NCBI RefSeq assembly: GCF_003369575.1
Contig: NZ_PIOC01000001.1
Coordinates: forward strand, 363,596-427,595
Reading direction: 5' to 3'
Length of the DNA stretch: 64,000 nt
DNA from: Oceanobacillus arenosus
GTDB taxonomy: Bacteria; Bacillota; Bacilli; Bacillales; Amphibacillaceae
The notes under the pieces are model-generated. The model ran no database searches. It was not told the origin of the DNA and worked only from the letters and a program-made list of their open reading frames with translations. The first letter of the stretch is position 1; every line of letters begins with the position of its first letter. Made by a program: the position numbers and the translations under genes. Below are positions 55,183-63,912 of the stretch, one piece after another.

Positions 55183-56031
55183 TTGCAAAACATAATTGAA
55201 GTGAAATCATTAGCAAAAGTTTTTGGAAACCAAGCGGCGCTTGAAGATGTTAATTTTGATGTTAAAAAGGGAGAGACATTTGGATTTTTAGGACCGAGTG
55301 GTTCTGGAAAGACAACAACGATAAAAATATTAACAGGCCAATTAGCACAAACATCTGGTGAGGCAAATGTATTTCTAATACCAGCATCTTCCTTAAATAA
55401 ACCGAAATACCGAAAAAAAATAGGTGTCGTGACAGATAACAGCGGTCTATATAGCCGTTTATCAATTTATGATAATTTAAAACTTTACTGCGACTTATAT
55501 GATGTACCCACGAAGCGAATACAAGAAGTACTCGAGATGGTGAATTTAACGGAAGAGCCAAAAAAGCTTGTCTCCAAGCTTTCAAAAGGAATGCTTCAGC
55601 GGGTCACTTTAGCGAGGGCATTCTTGCATGAACCAGACCTGCTGTTTTTAGACGAGCCAACTTCAGCACTCGACCCAGCAAATTCCAAACACATTCATGA
55701 TGGGTTACGCAGGTTGAATGAAAAAGGAACAACCATCTTCCTAACAACACATGACATGGGTGAAGCAGAGTCACTTTGTAATCGTGTTGCCTTCTTAAAT
55801 AGAGGGAAAATTCAGCTGCTCGATGAACCGAAAGCACTTCGCAGGCAATTTTCCGATGCCACTGTAACGTTGGAGCTAAAAGATGGAAGAGAGATGAGGC
55901 TATCAAGCGGTGCTGATGGCGCAGATGAAATCCATCAATATATGTCAACAGATCAAGTCGTCTCGATTCATTCAAACGAACCAACATTAGGTGATATTTT
56001 TGTAGAAGTTACAGGGAGGGAATTAATATGA
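55183..56031 (+). CDS. ABC transporter ATPase
   Basis: This 282-residue ATPase has Walker A GPSGSGKTTTIK, Q-loop VVTDNSGLYSRL, signature LSKGMLQRVTLARA, Walker [14 protein letters not shown] and switch His TTHDMGEAE. It is of the type found with drug, bacteriocin or Na+ exporters (DrrA/NatA-like). I chose the TTG at 55183 with GGAGG 6 nt upstream; the frame opens at 55144. It overlaps the permease by 4 bp. Confidence 0.88.
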   Translation: MQNIIEVKSLAKVFGNQAALEDVNFDVKKGETFGFLGPSGSGKTTTIKILTGQLAQTSGEANVFLIPASSLNKPKYRKKIGVVTDNSGLYSRLSIYDNLKLYCDLYDVPTKRIQEVLEMVNLTEEPKKLVSKLSKGMLQRVTLARAFLHEPDLLFLDEPTSALDPANSKHIHDGLRRLNEKGTTIFLTTHDMGEAESLCNRVAFLNRGKIQLLDEPKALRRQFSDATVTLELKDGREMRLSSGADGADEIHQYMSTDQVVSIHSNEPTLGDIFVEVTGRELI

Positions 56032-56741
56032 CATTTTCTGCGAAGCGTGTGATGGCAATTTTCCAAAAGGATATGAAGGATTTATCTAAAAACATGTATG
56101 TGGGAACAACAATACTTACGCCGTTAATCCTTGCGATGATTTATGGAGGAATGATAGATAATCCGACAATCGAAATTCATTACTTTGTGATTAACTTGGC
56201 ATTATCTATTGTAACTGCATTCGTCCAATGTGCAATTATTGCGGAAGAGAAAGAAAAGAATACATTACGAGGATTAATGCTTTCACCTGCAACGATACCT
56301 GAGATACTTGGCGGGAAAAGTTTAGTGACATTCATATTAACGATAATCACGATTATTCTATGTGCGATGCTGACAGGATATGAACCGGCAAATCTTGGGA
56401 TTATTGCAATAGCCATTACTATTTCTACTTTATTTTATATTGCATTAGGTACATTAATGGGACTACTTTCTCGAACAGTAATGGAAGCATCCATTGTTAT
56501 TTTACCCGTCATGTTTCTTTTCGGATTCGGAACGATACTGCAGCCCTTTGCAGAAGACTATCCAATTCTATCTGTTATCGACTATTTACCTAGCACCCAG
56601 CTGCTTGAGTTAGCGACCCTCGTTGAGGCGGGATCAGGATTTGTGGATGTAGGAGGAAATTTAGCAATCATTTTTGCTTGGGTTGTTGTTGCAACGATAG
56701 CCACTTCCATTGTATTTAAAAAGCGTGAGATGGATGAATAA
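56028..56741 (+). CDS. ABC-2 type transporter permease
   Basis: This 237-residue permease has six membrane helices of the ABC-2 family, with EEKEKNTLRGLMLSPATIPEILGGKS, the conserved amphipathic segment, near residue 75. It probably exports a small molecule or peptide whose identity is unknown. It is coupled to the ATPase gene by an ATGA overlap. Confidence 0.85.
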   Translation: MTFSAKRVMAIFQKDMKDLSKNMYVGTTILTPLILAMIYGGMIDNPTIEIHYFVINLALSIVTAFVQCAIIAEEKEKNTLRGLMLSPATIPEILGGKSLVTFILTIITIILCAMLTGYEPANLGIIAIAITISTLFYIALGTLMGLLSRTVMEASIVILPVMFLFGFGTILQPFAEDYPILSVIDYLPSTQLLELATLVEAGSGFVDVGGNLAIIFAWVVVATIATSIVFKKREMDE

Positions 56742-56764
56742 GAGAAACCGCATAAGACATTTAT

Positions 56765-56804
56765 GGTAAGATTGGGCATATCATTGCTTCAATCTTACCT
56801 TTTC
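56765..56804 (+). terminator. Terminator after the ABC exporter
   Basis: GGTAAGATTG pairs with CAATCTTACC around a loop of about 15 nt, followed by TTTTC. The following gap to 57231 holds only the dispersed repeat. Confidence 0.8.
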
Positions 56805-56887
56805 ATTATTAATAAATATCATTTTGTATCGTTTGTTACAATTTATATAAAACTCGGACTAGTTTAGCGCTTAAGGCTCTCAGGCCA

Positions 56888-57014
56888 GTCGCTCCAGAAA
56901 TACCCTTCGCTTTCCGCGGGGAGCTGGTGAGCCTACTTGTGCTGTCGCACTTCGTAGTCTCACCTAAGCTCTTCTTCCCGCAGGAGTCTTCGGATATTTC
57001 TTCCGCTGTGGTTA
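56888..57014. repeat. 130-bp dispersed repeat, copy 2
   Basis: It begins GTCGCTCCAGAAATACCC, has CCGCGGGGAGCTGGTGAGCC and GCTCTTCTTCCCGC, and ends ATTTCTTCCGCTG. It is about 85 percent identical by eye to the copy at 35501-35628, in the same orientation. Confidence 0.9.
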
Positions 57015-57231
57015 CAAAAAATCACAAATAATAGAGCGGCTTACCACTTAAAACGATCATAATTGAAGTAAGGCAATGTAGCCTTTTGAGCAATTTCAAT
57101 TTCTCTAAAGATCTAAATTCAAAATTATCATAAGTCCGCACTTTATATCAACTTAACATTAACATCCAGTTAAAACTTCTCTCTGTATAAGTGCAACTAA
57201 TTAAATCTCAGCAAATAAAAGGATGAAGACA

Positions 57232-58140
57232 ATGAAAATAACGAGTAAGGTTCTTGAATGGGTTATTGAGCAAGTAAATAAAAATGCTACCATTGAATCG
57301 ATTGAACAATTGAAAGGGAGTACCTCATCAATCCTACATCTGATAAAGCTTCGAACTAACACAGGAATAAAAGAGGTCATTTTGCGACAATTTACGAATC
57401 AAGAATGGTTACAGGAGGAACCAGATCTTTCCGTCCATGAATCAAGCAGTCTTCGAATGGCTGTAAGGGCTAAGCTCGCTGCTCCCGAAATAATTGCCTA
57501 CGATATAGGAGATATTTGTGATGTTCCACTCGTGCTAATGTCAAAGCTTGAAGGTGAAGTGGATCTAAAACCAAAACATTTTCAGATGTGGTTAACTGGA
57601 CTTGCCAAAGAACTGGCAACAATTCATGCTGTGAAGATAAACGACTTTCAGTGGAAATATTTTCGCTATCAGGATATAGAAAATATAAAAGTACCCTCAT
57701 GGACATCTGTACCCGATGCTTGGAGGACTGCCATCGAACTAGTAAAAAAGCCGCATCCGCCATTTAAGGAATGTTTTATACATCGGGATTATCACCCTGC
57801 AAATGTACTTTGGAATAATGGATCGATAAGTGGTGTCGTTGACTGGGTCAATGCTTGTAAAGGCCCCGTAGGAATCGATATCGGTCATTGTCGGTGGAAC
57901 CTTGCAATGCTCTTTGACGCCCGAGTTGCAGATGATTTTCTTGCAGCATATCAAACGTTTGCTGGGAATGCATTTACATATAATGTATATTGGGATCTAT
58001 GCTCCTTAATCGATGTTCTATCTGATCCAATTGAAGTCTATGCAGGATGGGCGGAATTTGGGGTATCAGGAATTACCAGCAAAACTATGGAGGAACGCAT
58101 GGATGCGTATTTACTAAGTCTATTACCATCAGAACATTGA
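57232..58140 (+). CDS. APH/choline-kinase-family phosphotransferase
   Basis: This 302-residue protein of the aminoglycoside phosphotransferase fold has the Brenner motif CFIHRDYHPANVLW (catalytic Asp, Asn) and the metal-binding Asp in GVVDWVNA, followed by GPVGIDIGHCRWNLA. The substrate could be a sugar, amino alcohol or macrolide-type drug. I chose the ATG at 57232 with AAAGG 9 nt upstream. It is a single gene. Confidence 0.8.
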   Translation: MKITSKVLEWVIEQVNKNATIESIEQLKGSTSSILHLIKLRTNTGIKEVILRQFTNQEWLQEEPDLSVHESSSLRMAVRAKLAAPEIIAYDIGDICDVPLVLMSKLEGEVDLKPKHFQMWLTGLAKELATIHAVKINDFQWKYFRYQDIENIKVPSWTSVPDAWRTAIELVKKPHPPFKECFIHRDYHPANVLWNNGSISGVVDWVNACKGPVGIDIGHCRWNLAMLFDARVADDFLAAYQTFAGNAFTYNVYWDLCSLIDVLSDPIEVYAGWAEFGVSGITSKTMEERMDAYLLSLLPSEH

Positions 58141-58226
58141 TTGAATACCCAATTAAAATCAAAAGATGGACCTCAAACAGTCGCAATCAACGACCATTCT
58201 GGATCCACCTTTTCTATTAGCATTTC

Positions 58227-59720
58227 TTAATTTATGCCTTTCATAAACCGTTTAAGCTTCGGAGCAAACAGGAACAATACTATTCCTAAAACAATAGCTA
58301 TTCCACCTATCACTCCAAAATAAATTGCTTCTGTTTCCGGATTATAGAAACGGACAACCTGTGCATTGATTGCCTGTGCAGAGGCGTTTGATAAATTCCA
58401 AAGACTCATCATCTGTGCTGCAAAAGCCGCTGGTGCCAATTTCGTTGTTGCAGATAATCCAACAGGTGATAAACATAGCTCTCCAAGAACAACCAAGAAG
58501 AAGCTAAGTACAAGCCATAAAGGACTTACTAGGCTTTCCGTTCCATTAACAAAGGCTGGAATGATCATCACAATGAAAGATAGACCAGCAAATATTAATC
58601 CTAAGGAAAACTTCTGCGGTGTAGATGGCTGACGATCACCTAATCTAATCCAAATCCAAGCGAACACCGGTGCAAGTGCAACAATGAATAACGGATTTAA
58701 TGATTGGAACCATGAGGATTGAATTTCGATTCCCGCAAAGGTTAATTGCGTCCGTTCATTTGCATAGGTTGCAAGAATATTTGAACCTTGTTCCTGAATC
58801 GCCCAGAACACCATTGCTGCGATAAATAACGGGATATATGCAAGCAAGTGTGAACGCTCATCTGCTGTTGTTTTTGGACTACGATACATCGTGTAAAAGT
58901 AAATCGCAGGAATAATAATACCAAGAATACTAATGAAAAAGATAACTCGTTCAATCGTTAGCCAACCGCCTTCAAATCCAAACCAACCGACAATAACTAG
59001 AACAATAACACTTAAGCTAACGATTTTAGTCGTTCTTCCACGCTCTTCCTTTGTAAGCGGGTTAGGCACATGTGATCCAGCAAGACCTAAATACTTTTTA
59101 CGTGTAATTAAATAAACAACCAAACCTGCGAACATTCCAACAGCAGCAAGTGCAAAGCCAAGATGGAAGTTATATGTCTGTCCAATTGTTCCGACAATTA
59201 ACGGTGCAATAAATCCGCCCAAGTTAATTCCCATGTAATAGATACTAAATCCTGAATCACGTCTTGGGTCCTTTTCACTGTAAAGGTCCCCTACCATACT
59301 AGCTACGTTTGGTTTAAGAAGACCGGTTCCTAAAATGATAAACGCCATAGAGATAAATAATGCCGTTACCCCAGCAGGAAGTGACAGGACAATATGACCA
59401 ATCATGATTAAGACCCCACCGTAAAATACCGTACGGCCTGTTCCAAGTACCCTATCAGCGATCCATCCACCGATAATCCCGGACATATAAACAAGTGATC
59501 CGTAAATTGCCATGATGGAGTTAGCGAGTGTCTGATCCAGGCCTAATCCACCATGATTTAATTCATAGTACATGTAGAATAATAATATCGCACGCATACC
59601 ATAGTATGAAAATCGTTCCCAAAACTCTGTAAAAAATAGTGTAGATAACCCTTTAGGATGACCGAAAAAGCCCTTCTGTGGAATGGTCTTCAGCATGTCC
59701 TCCTTATCTCGTGAGTCCAT
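58227..59720 (-). CDS. POT-family di/tripeptide:H+ symporter (DtpT-like)
   Basis: This 497-residue transporter has 14 membrane helices and the POT signatures FFTEFWERFSYYGMRAILLFY (PTR2 motif with ExxERFxYY, positions near residue 28) and FSIYYMGINLGGFIAPLIVG. It takes up di- and tripeptides with protons. GAGGAGG precedes the start. Confidence 0.9.
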   Translation of the reverse strand: MDSRDKEDMLKTIPQKGFFGHPKGLSTLFFTEFWERFSYYGMRAILLFYMYYELNHGGLGLDQTLANSIMAIYGSLVYMSGIIGGWIADRVLGTGRTVFYGGVLIMIGHIVLSLPAGVTALFISMAFIILGTGLLKPNVASMVGDLYSEKDPRRDSGFSIYYMGINLGGFIAPLIVGTIGQTYNFHLGFALAAVGMFAGLVVYLITRKKYLGLAGSHVPNPLTKEERGRTTKIVSLSVIVLVIVGWFGFEGGWLTIERVIFFISILGIIIPAIYFYTMYRSPKTTADERSHLLAYIPLFIAAMVFWAIQEQGSNILATYANERTQLTFAGIEIQSSWFQSLNPLFIVALAPVFAWIWIRLGDRQPSTPQKFSLGLIFAGLSFIVMIIPAFVNGTESLVSPLWLVLSFFLVVLGELCLSPVGLSATTKLAPAAFAAQMMSLWNLSNASAQAINAQVVRFYNPETEAIYFGVIGGIAIVLGIVLFLFAPKLKRFMKGIN

Positions 59721-60200
59721 CGTGTGTAAATCCTCCTCTAAGTTGTAAAACTGAATATACTTTTACTTAATAATCTATCTTATCCTGCAAAAAAAACATA
59801 CCTTTTAATTTTAGAATATATTTTAATGCATGTAAAGCCGATATACCCATAGTATTAACAGTCTAAACTTGCGTATGCATTGCTATGAATAGATGGTAGC
59901 GCTATCTGAAATATTATTATTTTTTTAATTACTGTTATTTATAACAAATTAAGGTCTAGCCTCTATATTTGCTGGAAATTAGAACCCAATCTCAGAAATC
60001 CAAATAGTAGTAAACGCTTGGAATGTTCCCCCCTGTTGTCTTTACTGTAAATTTATTAAAGTAACCTTCAAATACTTTTTCCATCTTCTACTAAGTACTT
60101 ATGATTTTATTATAGCTCGTATTTTAGGCAGGGTGAAAATCATTAACTTAAGGAATATTCTCTACCAACCCACTTCAATCTATGCTACAATGAAATCAAA
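59721..60200. other. Non-coding gap upstream of the preQ1 leader
   Basis: I see no gene, strong hairpin or repeat in this AT-rich stretch. It must carry the promoter of the peptide transporter on the minus strand and of the riboswitch transcript on the plus strand, but neither is clear enough to mark. Confidence 0.5.
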
Positions 60201-60220
60201 CAAAATACCTGCAGCGGCAG

Positions 60221-60256
60221 GAGAGGTTCTAGAACTAACCCTCTATAAAAAACTAA
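60221..60256 (+). promoter_or_regulatory. preQ1-I riboswitch
   Basis: GAGAGGTTCTAG, ACCCTCTAT and AAAAAACTAA occur in order, reproducing the class I preQ1 aptamer: the P1 stem AGAGG/CCTCT, the C-rich loop and the A-rich tail that forms the H-type pseudoknot. It senses 7-aminomethyl-7-deazaguanine. It lies upstream of the VUT-family transporter and close to queC, which fits queuosine control. Confidence 0.92.
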
Positions 60257-60300
60257 AGAATTAACTGTATCTTTCTTTAGGATATGGTTTTTATTTTTGC
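60252..60300 (+). terminator. Expression-platform terminator of the preQ1 riboswitch
   Basis: CTAAAGAA pairs with TTCTTTAG around a 12-nt loop, followed after GATATGG by TTTTTATTTTT. The left arm shares the ACTAA end of the aptamer, so pseudoknot and terminator are linked. By this layout, ligand would alter read-through into the transporter gene. Confidence 0.65.
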
Positions 60301-60311
60301 TTTTTTTGGAA

Positions 60312-60434
60312 TCGTCATGGACTATCATCAAATGATTCGTAATCTAATATTGAAGCATGACATCGAAGAGTTACTTTTCATGATCCTCTCATTCGTATGC
60401 AGGTGTTCCAAGCAAATTATTTTAAAGGAGCGCT
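60312..60434 (+). CDS. Possible 40-residue upstream ORF
   Basis: A frame opens MDYHQMIRNLILKHDIEELL between the riboswitch and the transporter and stops at a TAA just before or overlapping the next ATG. The ribosome site (TTGGAATC) is poor. It may be translated and coupled to the next gene, or be chance. Start and end positions are approximate to a few bases. Confidence 0.25.
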
Positions 60435-60438
60435 ATTA

Positions 60439-60972
60439 ATGCGAATATTTTTCTATCTTATTGCCATAATATTGGCAAACGTTATTACTGCGAAATTTGC
60501 ACCATTGCAATTGGGAGTCTTTATCATTCCCTATGGTTCATTTCTAATTGGAGCGACATTTATTTTACGAGATCTAGTACAGAACAAATACGGGAAAAAG
60601 AAAACATATTTGTTTATTGGTCTAGCACTTATTTTATCCGCTATTTCAAGTCACTTATTAGGAGATACATTGTGGATTGTGTTTGCAAGTGCAGTCAGCT
60701 TCCTCGTTTCGGAATCCATTGACACGGAAATTTACTCACGACTCAAGAAACCAATGCTTGTTCGCGTACTATACAGTGGAACGATTGGTGGAATATTTGA
60801 TTCTACCATCTTCGTCATTATTGGTCTGTCCCCACTTGGTGCAGGATTTGTACCTTGGGATGCGGTATGGATGGCAATTTTAGGTCAAATCATTATCAAG
60901 GTTTGTCTGCAATTTTTAGGTGTGCTTGTACTTCAATTCTCGAAATTTGCAAGAGAAGATTACGCACATTAG
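60439..60972 (+). CDS. VUT-family transporter (queuosine precursor, YhhQ/QueT-like)
   Basis: This 177-residue protein has five or six membrane helices and IPYGSFLIGATFILRDLVQNKYG plus VSFLVSESIDTEIYSRLK, typical of the vitamin-uptake/YhhQ family that imports preQ0, preQ1 or queuine. The preQ1-I riboswitch upstream supports that substrate. I chose the ATG at 60439 with AAAGGAG 8 nt upstream; the frame extends to 60397. Confidence 0.85.
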   Translation: MRIFFYLIAIILANVITAKFAPLQLGVFIIPYGSFLIGATFILRDLVQNKYGKKKTYLFIGLALILSAISSHLLGDTLWIVFASAVSFLVSESIDTEIYSRLKKPMLVRVLYSGTIGGIFDSTIFVIIGLSPLGAGFVPWDAVWMAILGQIIIKVCLQFLGVLVLQFSKFAREDYAH

Positions 60973-60979
60973 TCTGAAG

Positions 60980-61024
60980 CAAAAAATGCTCTTCCTCAAC
61001 TATGTGTTGGTGAAGAGCATTTTC
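60980..61024. terminator. Bidirectional terminator
   Basis: AAAAAATGCTCTTC...TCA pairs with TGA...GAAGAGCATTTT, with one or two mismatches, between convergent genes. Confidence 0.8.
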
Positions 61025-61025
61025 C

Positions 61026-61688
61026 TTATACCGTACGTTTCATTTTTAGATATTCCTCATATCCGTTCAACCGCAATTTACAGGATGGGCATGTCCCACA
61101 GCCATCACCTTTGATTCCATTATAGCATGTTAAAGTTTTCGTTCGAACATATTCGAGTGCATCTAAATCATCCGCCATTTTCCATGTTTCTGCCTTGTTT
61201 AGCCACATTAATGGCGTATGAATTACGAATTTATGATCCATCGACAGATTTAAGGTTACATTTAATGATTTTACAAAATCATCACGGCAATCGGGATAAC
61301 CACTGAAGTCTGTTTCACAAACGCCCGTAATAATATGCTTTGCACCTATTTGATAACCTAGAATTCCTGCAAACGTTAAGAAAACCAAATTTCTCCCCGG
61401 AACAAAGGTGTTCGGCAGTTCTCCATCTTTTCCGTCCTCTACTTCAATCGTATCCCTCGTAAGCGCATTCGGCGCCAATTGATTTATTAGCCCCATATCC
61501 AAAATATGTTGTTTAACGCCTAAGTCATTGGCGATTTCCTTCGCACAATCTATTTCTGCAGCATGTCGTTGATTATAATCAAAGGTGACTACTTCCACCT
61601 CTTTAAATGTTTTAAGTGCCCAGAACAGGCAGGTAGTACTATCCTGACCACCACTAAATACGACAATTGCTTTATCGTCTTTCAGCAT
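61026..61688 (-). CDS. queC: 7-cyano-7-deazaguanine synthase
   Basis: This 220-residue enzyme makes preQ0 from 7-carboxy-7-deazaguanine, ammonia and ATP in queuosine synthesis. It has the PP-loop [13 protein letters not shown] and the C-terminal zinc site [27 protein letters not shown] precedes the ATG. It stands alone: queD, queE and queF are not next to it, and no riboswitch is visible in its own leader. Confidence 0.94.
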   Translation of the reverse strand: MLKDDKAIVVFSGGQDSTTCLFWALKTFKEVEVVTFDYNQRHAAEIDCAKEIANDLGVKQHILDMGLINQLAPNALTRDTIEVEDGKDGELPNTFVPGRNLVFLTFAGILGYQIGAKHIITGVCETDFSGYPDCRDDFVKSLNVTLNLSMDHKFVIHTPLMWLNKAETWKMADDLDALEYVRTKTLTCYNGIKGDGCGTCPSCKLRLNGYEEYLKMKRTV

Positions 61689-61796
61689 AAACTTCCTCCT
61701 AACTTATAAAATACTTAGTATTTTATATAATAACACTAATTTCCACTTTAAAAGGGTATACAGACATAAACAGGTCTACTTGTAGGAGGATTTTAC

Positions 61797-62450
61797 GTGA
61801 TCATTTACCGTTTTCCAATCTTGATTCTCATGATGGTTCTTGTCTATTTATATATCGTTCCAGCTGAACCATTCATCTTTAAGCTATTTTTCAAATTGAT
61901 TCCAATAGTAATGATTATTATTTATGCTTTTCGACAGCTTCCCTGGAAGAAAACACCGACACATTCGCTGATTCTAATTGGGCTATCATTCTGCATCATT
62001 GGTGACGCAACATTGCACTGGTTTCTGATTGGGCTCTCTGCATTTCTGATTGGTCATCTATTTTATATGATTGGTTTTCTTTTAAAATGGAAATTCTCGA
62101 AGGTACGCTTTATGATGTTGATTCCAATTGCTGTCTATGGACTTTTCTTCGGTAATGACCTAGTTAAATTCTTACATTTTAATGGAGATGCTGCACTAAT
62201 TTTTCCGATTTTATGCTACCTTATTGTCATCTCTTTCATGGCTTGGTCCGCAATCATGACTGGAAATAAGTGGGCGATATTAGGAAGTATTCTATTTGTT
62301 ATTTCCGATTCGATACTCGCATGGCATCTATTCATTTCGCCTGTAAAGCTTTCAGAACCACTGATTATGCTAAACTACTACGGTGGGCAGTTTCTAATCG
62401 CAAATAGCTTGGGCACAATTGTTGCAAAGAATAGACTCATTGTTTGGTAA
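61797..62450 (+). CDS. YhhN-family (lysoplasmalogenase-like) membrane protein
   Basis: This 217-residue protein has seven to eight hydrophobic helices with the conserved IGLSFCIIGDATLHW and ILFVISDSILAWHLF segments (acidic residues inside helices) of the TMEM86/YhhN family. Mammalian members hydrolyse lysoplasmalogen; the role in Bacilli is unknown. It starts at a GTG behind AGGAGG. Confidence 0.82.
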   Translation: MIIYRFPILILMMVLVYLYIVPAEPFIFKLFFKLIPIVMIIIYAFRQLPWKKTPTHSLILIGLSFCIIGDATLHWFLIGLSAFLIGHLFYMIGFLLKWKFSKVRFMMLIPIAVYGLFFGNDLVKFLHFNGDAALIFPILCYLIVISFMAWSAIMTGNKWAILGSILFVISDSILAWHLFISPVKLSEPLIMLNYYGGQFLIANSLGTIVAKNRLIVW

Positions 62451-62793
62451 GCTACTTTACCAACTTTCTTTACTATAATTAGTACAGTAGCAACTTATTA
62501 AATATTAGAAGAAAGTAATGTGAAGGTATCATTTGTATTGTATATTCCTGAATATGTAAAAATGCATCGCGATGTACGAATAAGTGAATAATCGGCAGAT
62601 CAAGGAAAAGTTGGGGAATTAGTAAAACAACTTCTGATTCCTTCAATGTTGTTTGTCTACTACTTCTTACTCATTAAAACATAACAGAGTTTAATCACAG
62701 GACATTCACCTATCTAAGCTTAGATGAATATACTATCATTGCATCGTTTGCTTTTATTAAACTTGTCATCTATTGAAGGAGTGGACTAGAAAG
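62451..62793 (+). other. Gap with an interrupted short ORF
   Basis: A GTG near 62521 opens MKVSFVLYIPEYVKMHRDVR, stops at a TAA near 62591, and the same frame continues openly for about 30 codons (SADQGKVGELVKQLLIP...). This may be a decayed small gene; I do not recognise it. Nothing else is visible in this gap. Confidence 0.25.
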
Positions 62794-63528
62794 GTGGAAA
62801 ACTTTTTTAACTATACAATCTTACCTGGAGATAATTACTGGTTACTGGCACAGCGTTATCATACAACTGCTGGGGAAATATTCCTGGCTAATCCTGGAGT
62901 AAATCCATACTATCCCCCAATTGGTCAACATATCTCTATCCCTATACTTCGCCAACGCAATGTTAATTATGCACAACAAAGTCATTGTATAAGCCAGACA
63001 GAAGTTGACTATCGAAACGATATGCGTAGCCTTTGGGAAGAACATGTTGCATGGACTAGGATGGCGATTATCAGCTTAATCTTTAAATTACCTGATGTAG
63101 ATTTCGTCATCACACGTCTCCTAAAGAATGCGACAGATATGGGGAATATGATCCGCCGCTTATACGGAAATGTTGCAGCTGAAACATATGCAACCTTAAT
63201 TAAGGATCATCTTCTAATTGCAGCAGATCTTGTTAAAGCTGCCTTAGCAGGTGATCAGCAGAAAGTAATCGCGATAGATAAAAAGTGGCATGAAAATGCG
63301 GATGACATTGCTGTATTTCTAAATAGTATCAATCGCTTTTTAACAGTGGAAGCCGTTAAAGAAATGTTTTATCACCATTTAGATTTAACAAAACAAGAAG
63401 CTGTTGCCATGATAAACAGGGATTACCAGAAGGATATCGATGTATATGATGAAATAGAGAAGCAAGCCAGGGAAATGGCAGATGCAATTTCAGATGCAAT
63501 GGTCAAAGGTTATCCAAGTATGTTTTAA
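62794..63528 (+). CDS. LysM-domain protein with helical DUF domain
   Basis: This protein of about 244 residues begins with a LysM module (YTILPGDNYWLLAQRYHTTA ... NPGVNPYYPPIGQHISIP) that binds peptidoglycan or chitin-like glycans. Residues 75-244 form a helical bundle (MRSLWEEHVAWTRMAIISLI, LTKQEAVAMINRDYQKDID) seen in several Bacillus proteins, sometimes mislabelled acetylglutamate kinase. There is no signal peptide, so it may act on forespore or mother-cell surfaces. The start is uncertain: GTG at 62794 (AAGGAG 12 nt upstream) or the TTG at 62773. Confidence 0.75.
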   Translation: MENFFNYTILPGDNYWLLAQRYHTTAGEIFLANPGVNPYYPPIGQHISIPILRQRNVNYAQQSHCISQTEVDYRNDMRSLWEEHVAWTRMAIISLIFKLPDVDFVITRLLKNATDMGNMIRRLYGNVAAETYATLIKDHLLIAADLVKAALAGDQQKVIAIDKKWHENADDIAVFLNSINRFLTVEAVKEMFYHHLDLTKQEAVAMINRDYQKDIDVYDEIEKQAREMADAISDAMVKGYPSMF

Positions 63529-63539
63529 TTAGGTCAACT

Positions 63540-63569
63540 AAAATAAGCCCAATATAGAGGCTTATTTTA
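63540..63569 (+). terminator. Terminator after the LysM gene
   Basis: AAAATAAGCC pairs with GGCTTATTTT around a 9-nt loop. Confidence 0.75.
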
Positions 63570-63634
63570 CATACAATTTACTCGTCATAATATAAGGAAT
63601 CCTCTGTACTTTACCGATATGCTAAATTGCTCTA

Positions 63635-63802
63635 TTATTTAATGACAAAGTGGCGTACACAAACAATGCCTATGGAAAGTCCTAATGAAGTAGAAAGTGC
63701 AGTAAATATATCGAATGAATCCTTGAAAACCACATTAACAATCAGACCTAGGATAAAAAAGCATAAAAAGTAACCTAAAAGCTTTAATGCGAATTGTTGC
63801 AA
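63635..63802 (-). CDS. Small two-helix membrane protein
   Basis: This 55-residue protein has two membrane helices (LLGYFLCFFILGLIVNVVF; LSTSLGLSIGIVCVRHFV). I chose the TTG at 63802 because GGAGGGG is 6 nt upstream; the open frame starts at 63856. It resembles small Bacillus membrane proteins of unknown function next to rRNA operons, but I recognise no family. Confidence 0.55.
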   Translation of the reverse strand: MQQFALKLLGYFLCFFILGLIVNVVFKDSFDIFTALSTSLGLSIGIVCVRHFVIK

Positions 63803-63861
63803 GTATCTCCCCTCCGACCAGGAATAGTATGTGACTACTGTTTCATCAAATAACATAAGTA

Positions 63862-63906
63862 CAAAAAGGCATTAAGTATATGAATATATCATAAACTTAA
63901 TGCCTT
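63862..63906 (-). terminator. Terminator of the rRNA operon
   Basis: On the minus strand AAGGCATTAAGT pairs with ACTTAATGCCTT around a loop of about 20 nt that is itself partly paired, then TTTTTG. It lies 7 nt after the 5S rRNA end. Confidence 0.85.
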
Positions 63907-63912
63907 AACTTA

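Noticed and set aside
58150..58226. A terminator between the phosphotransferase and POT genes
   Set aside because: AAAGATGGACC and GGATCCACCTTTT pair only imperfectly around a long loop; too weak to list.
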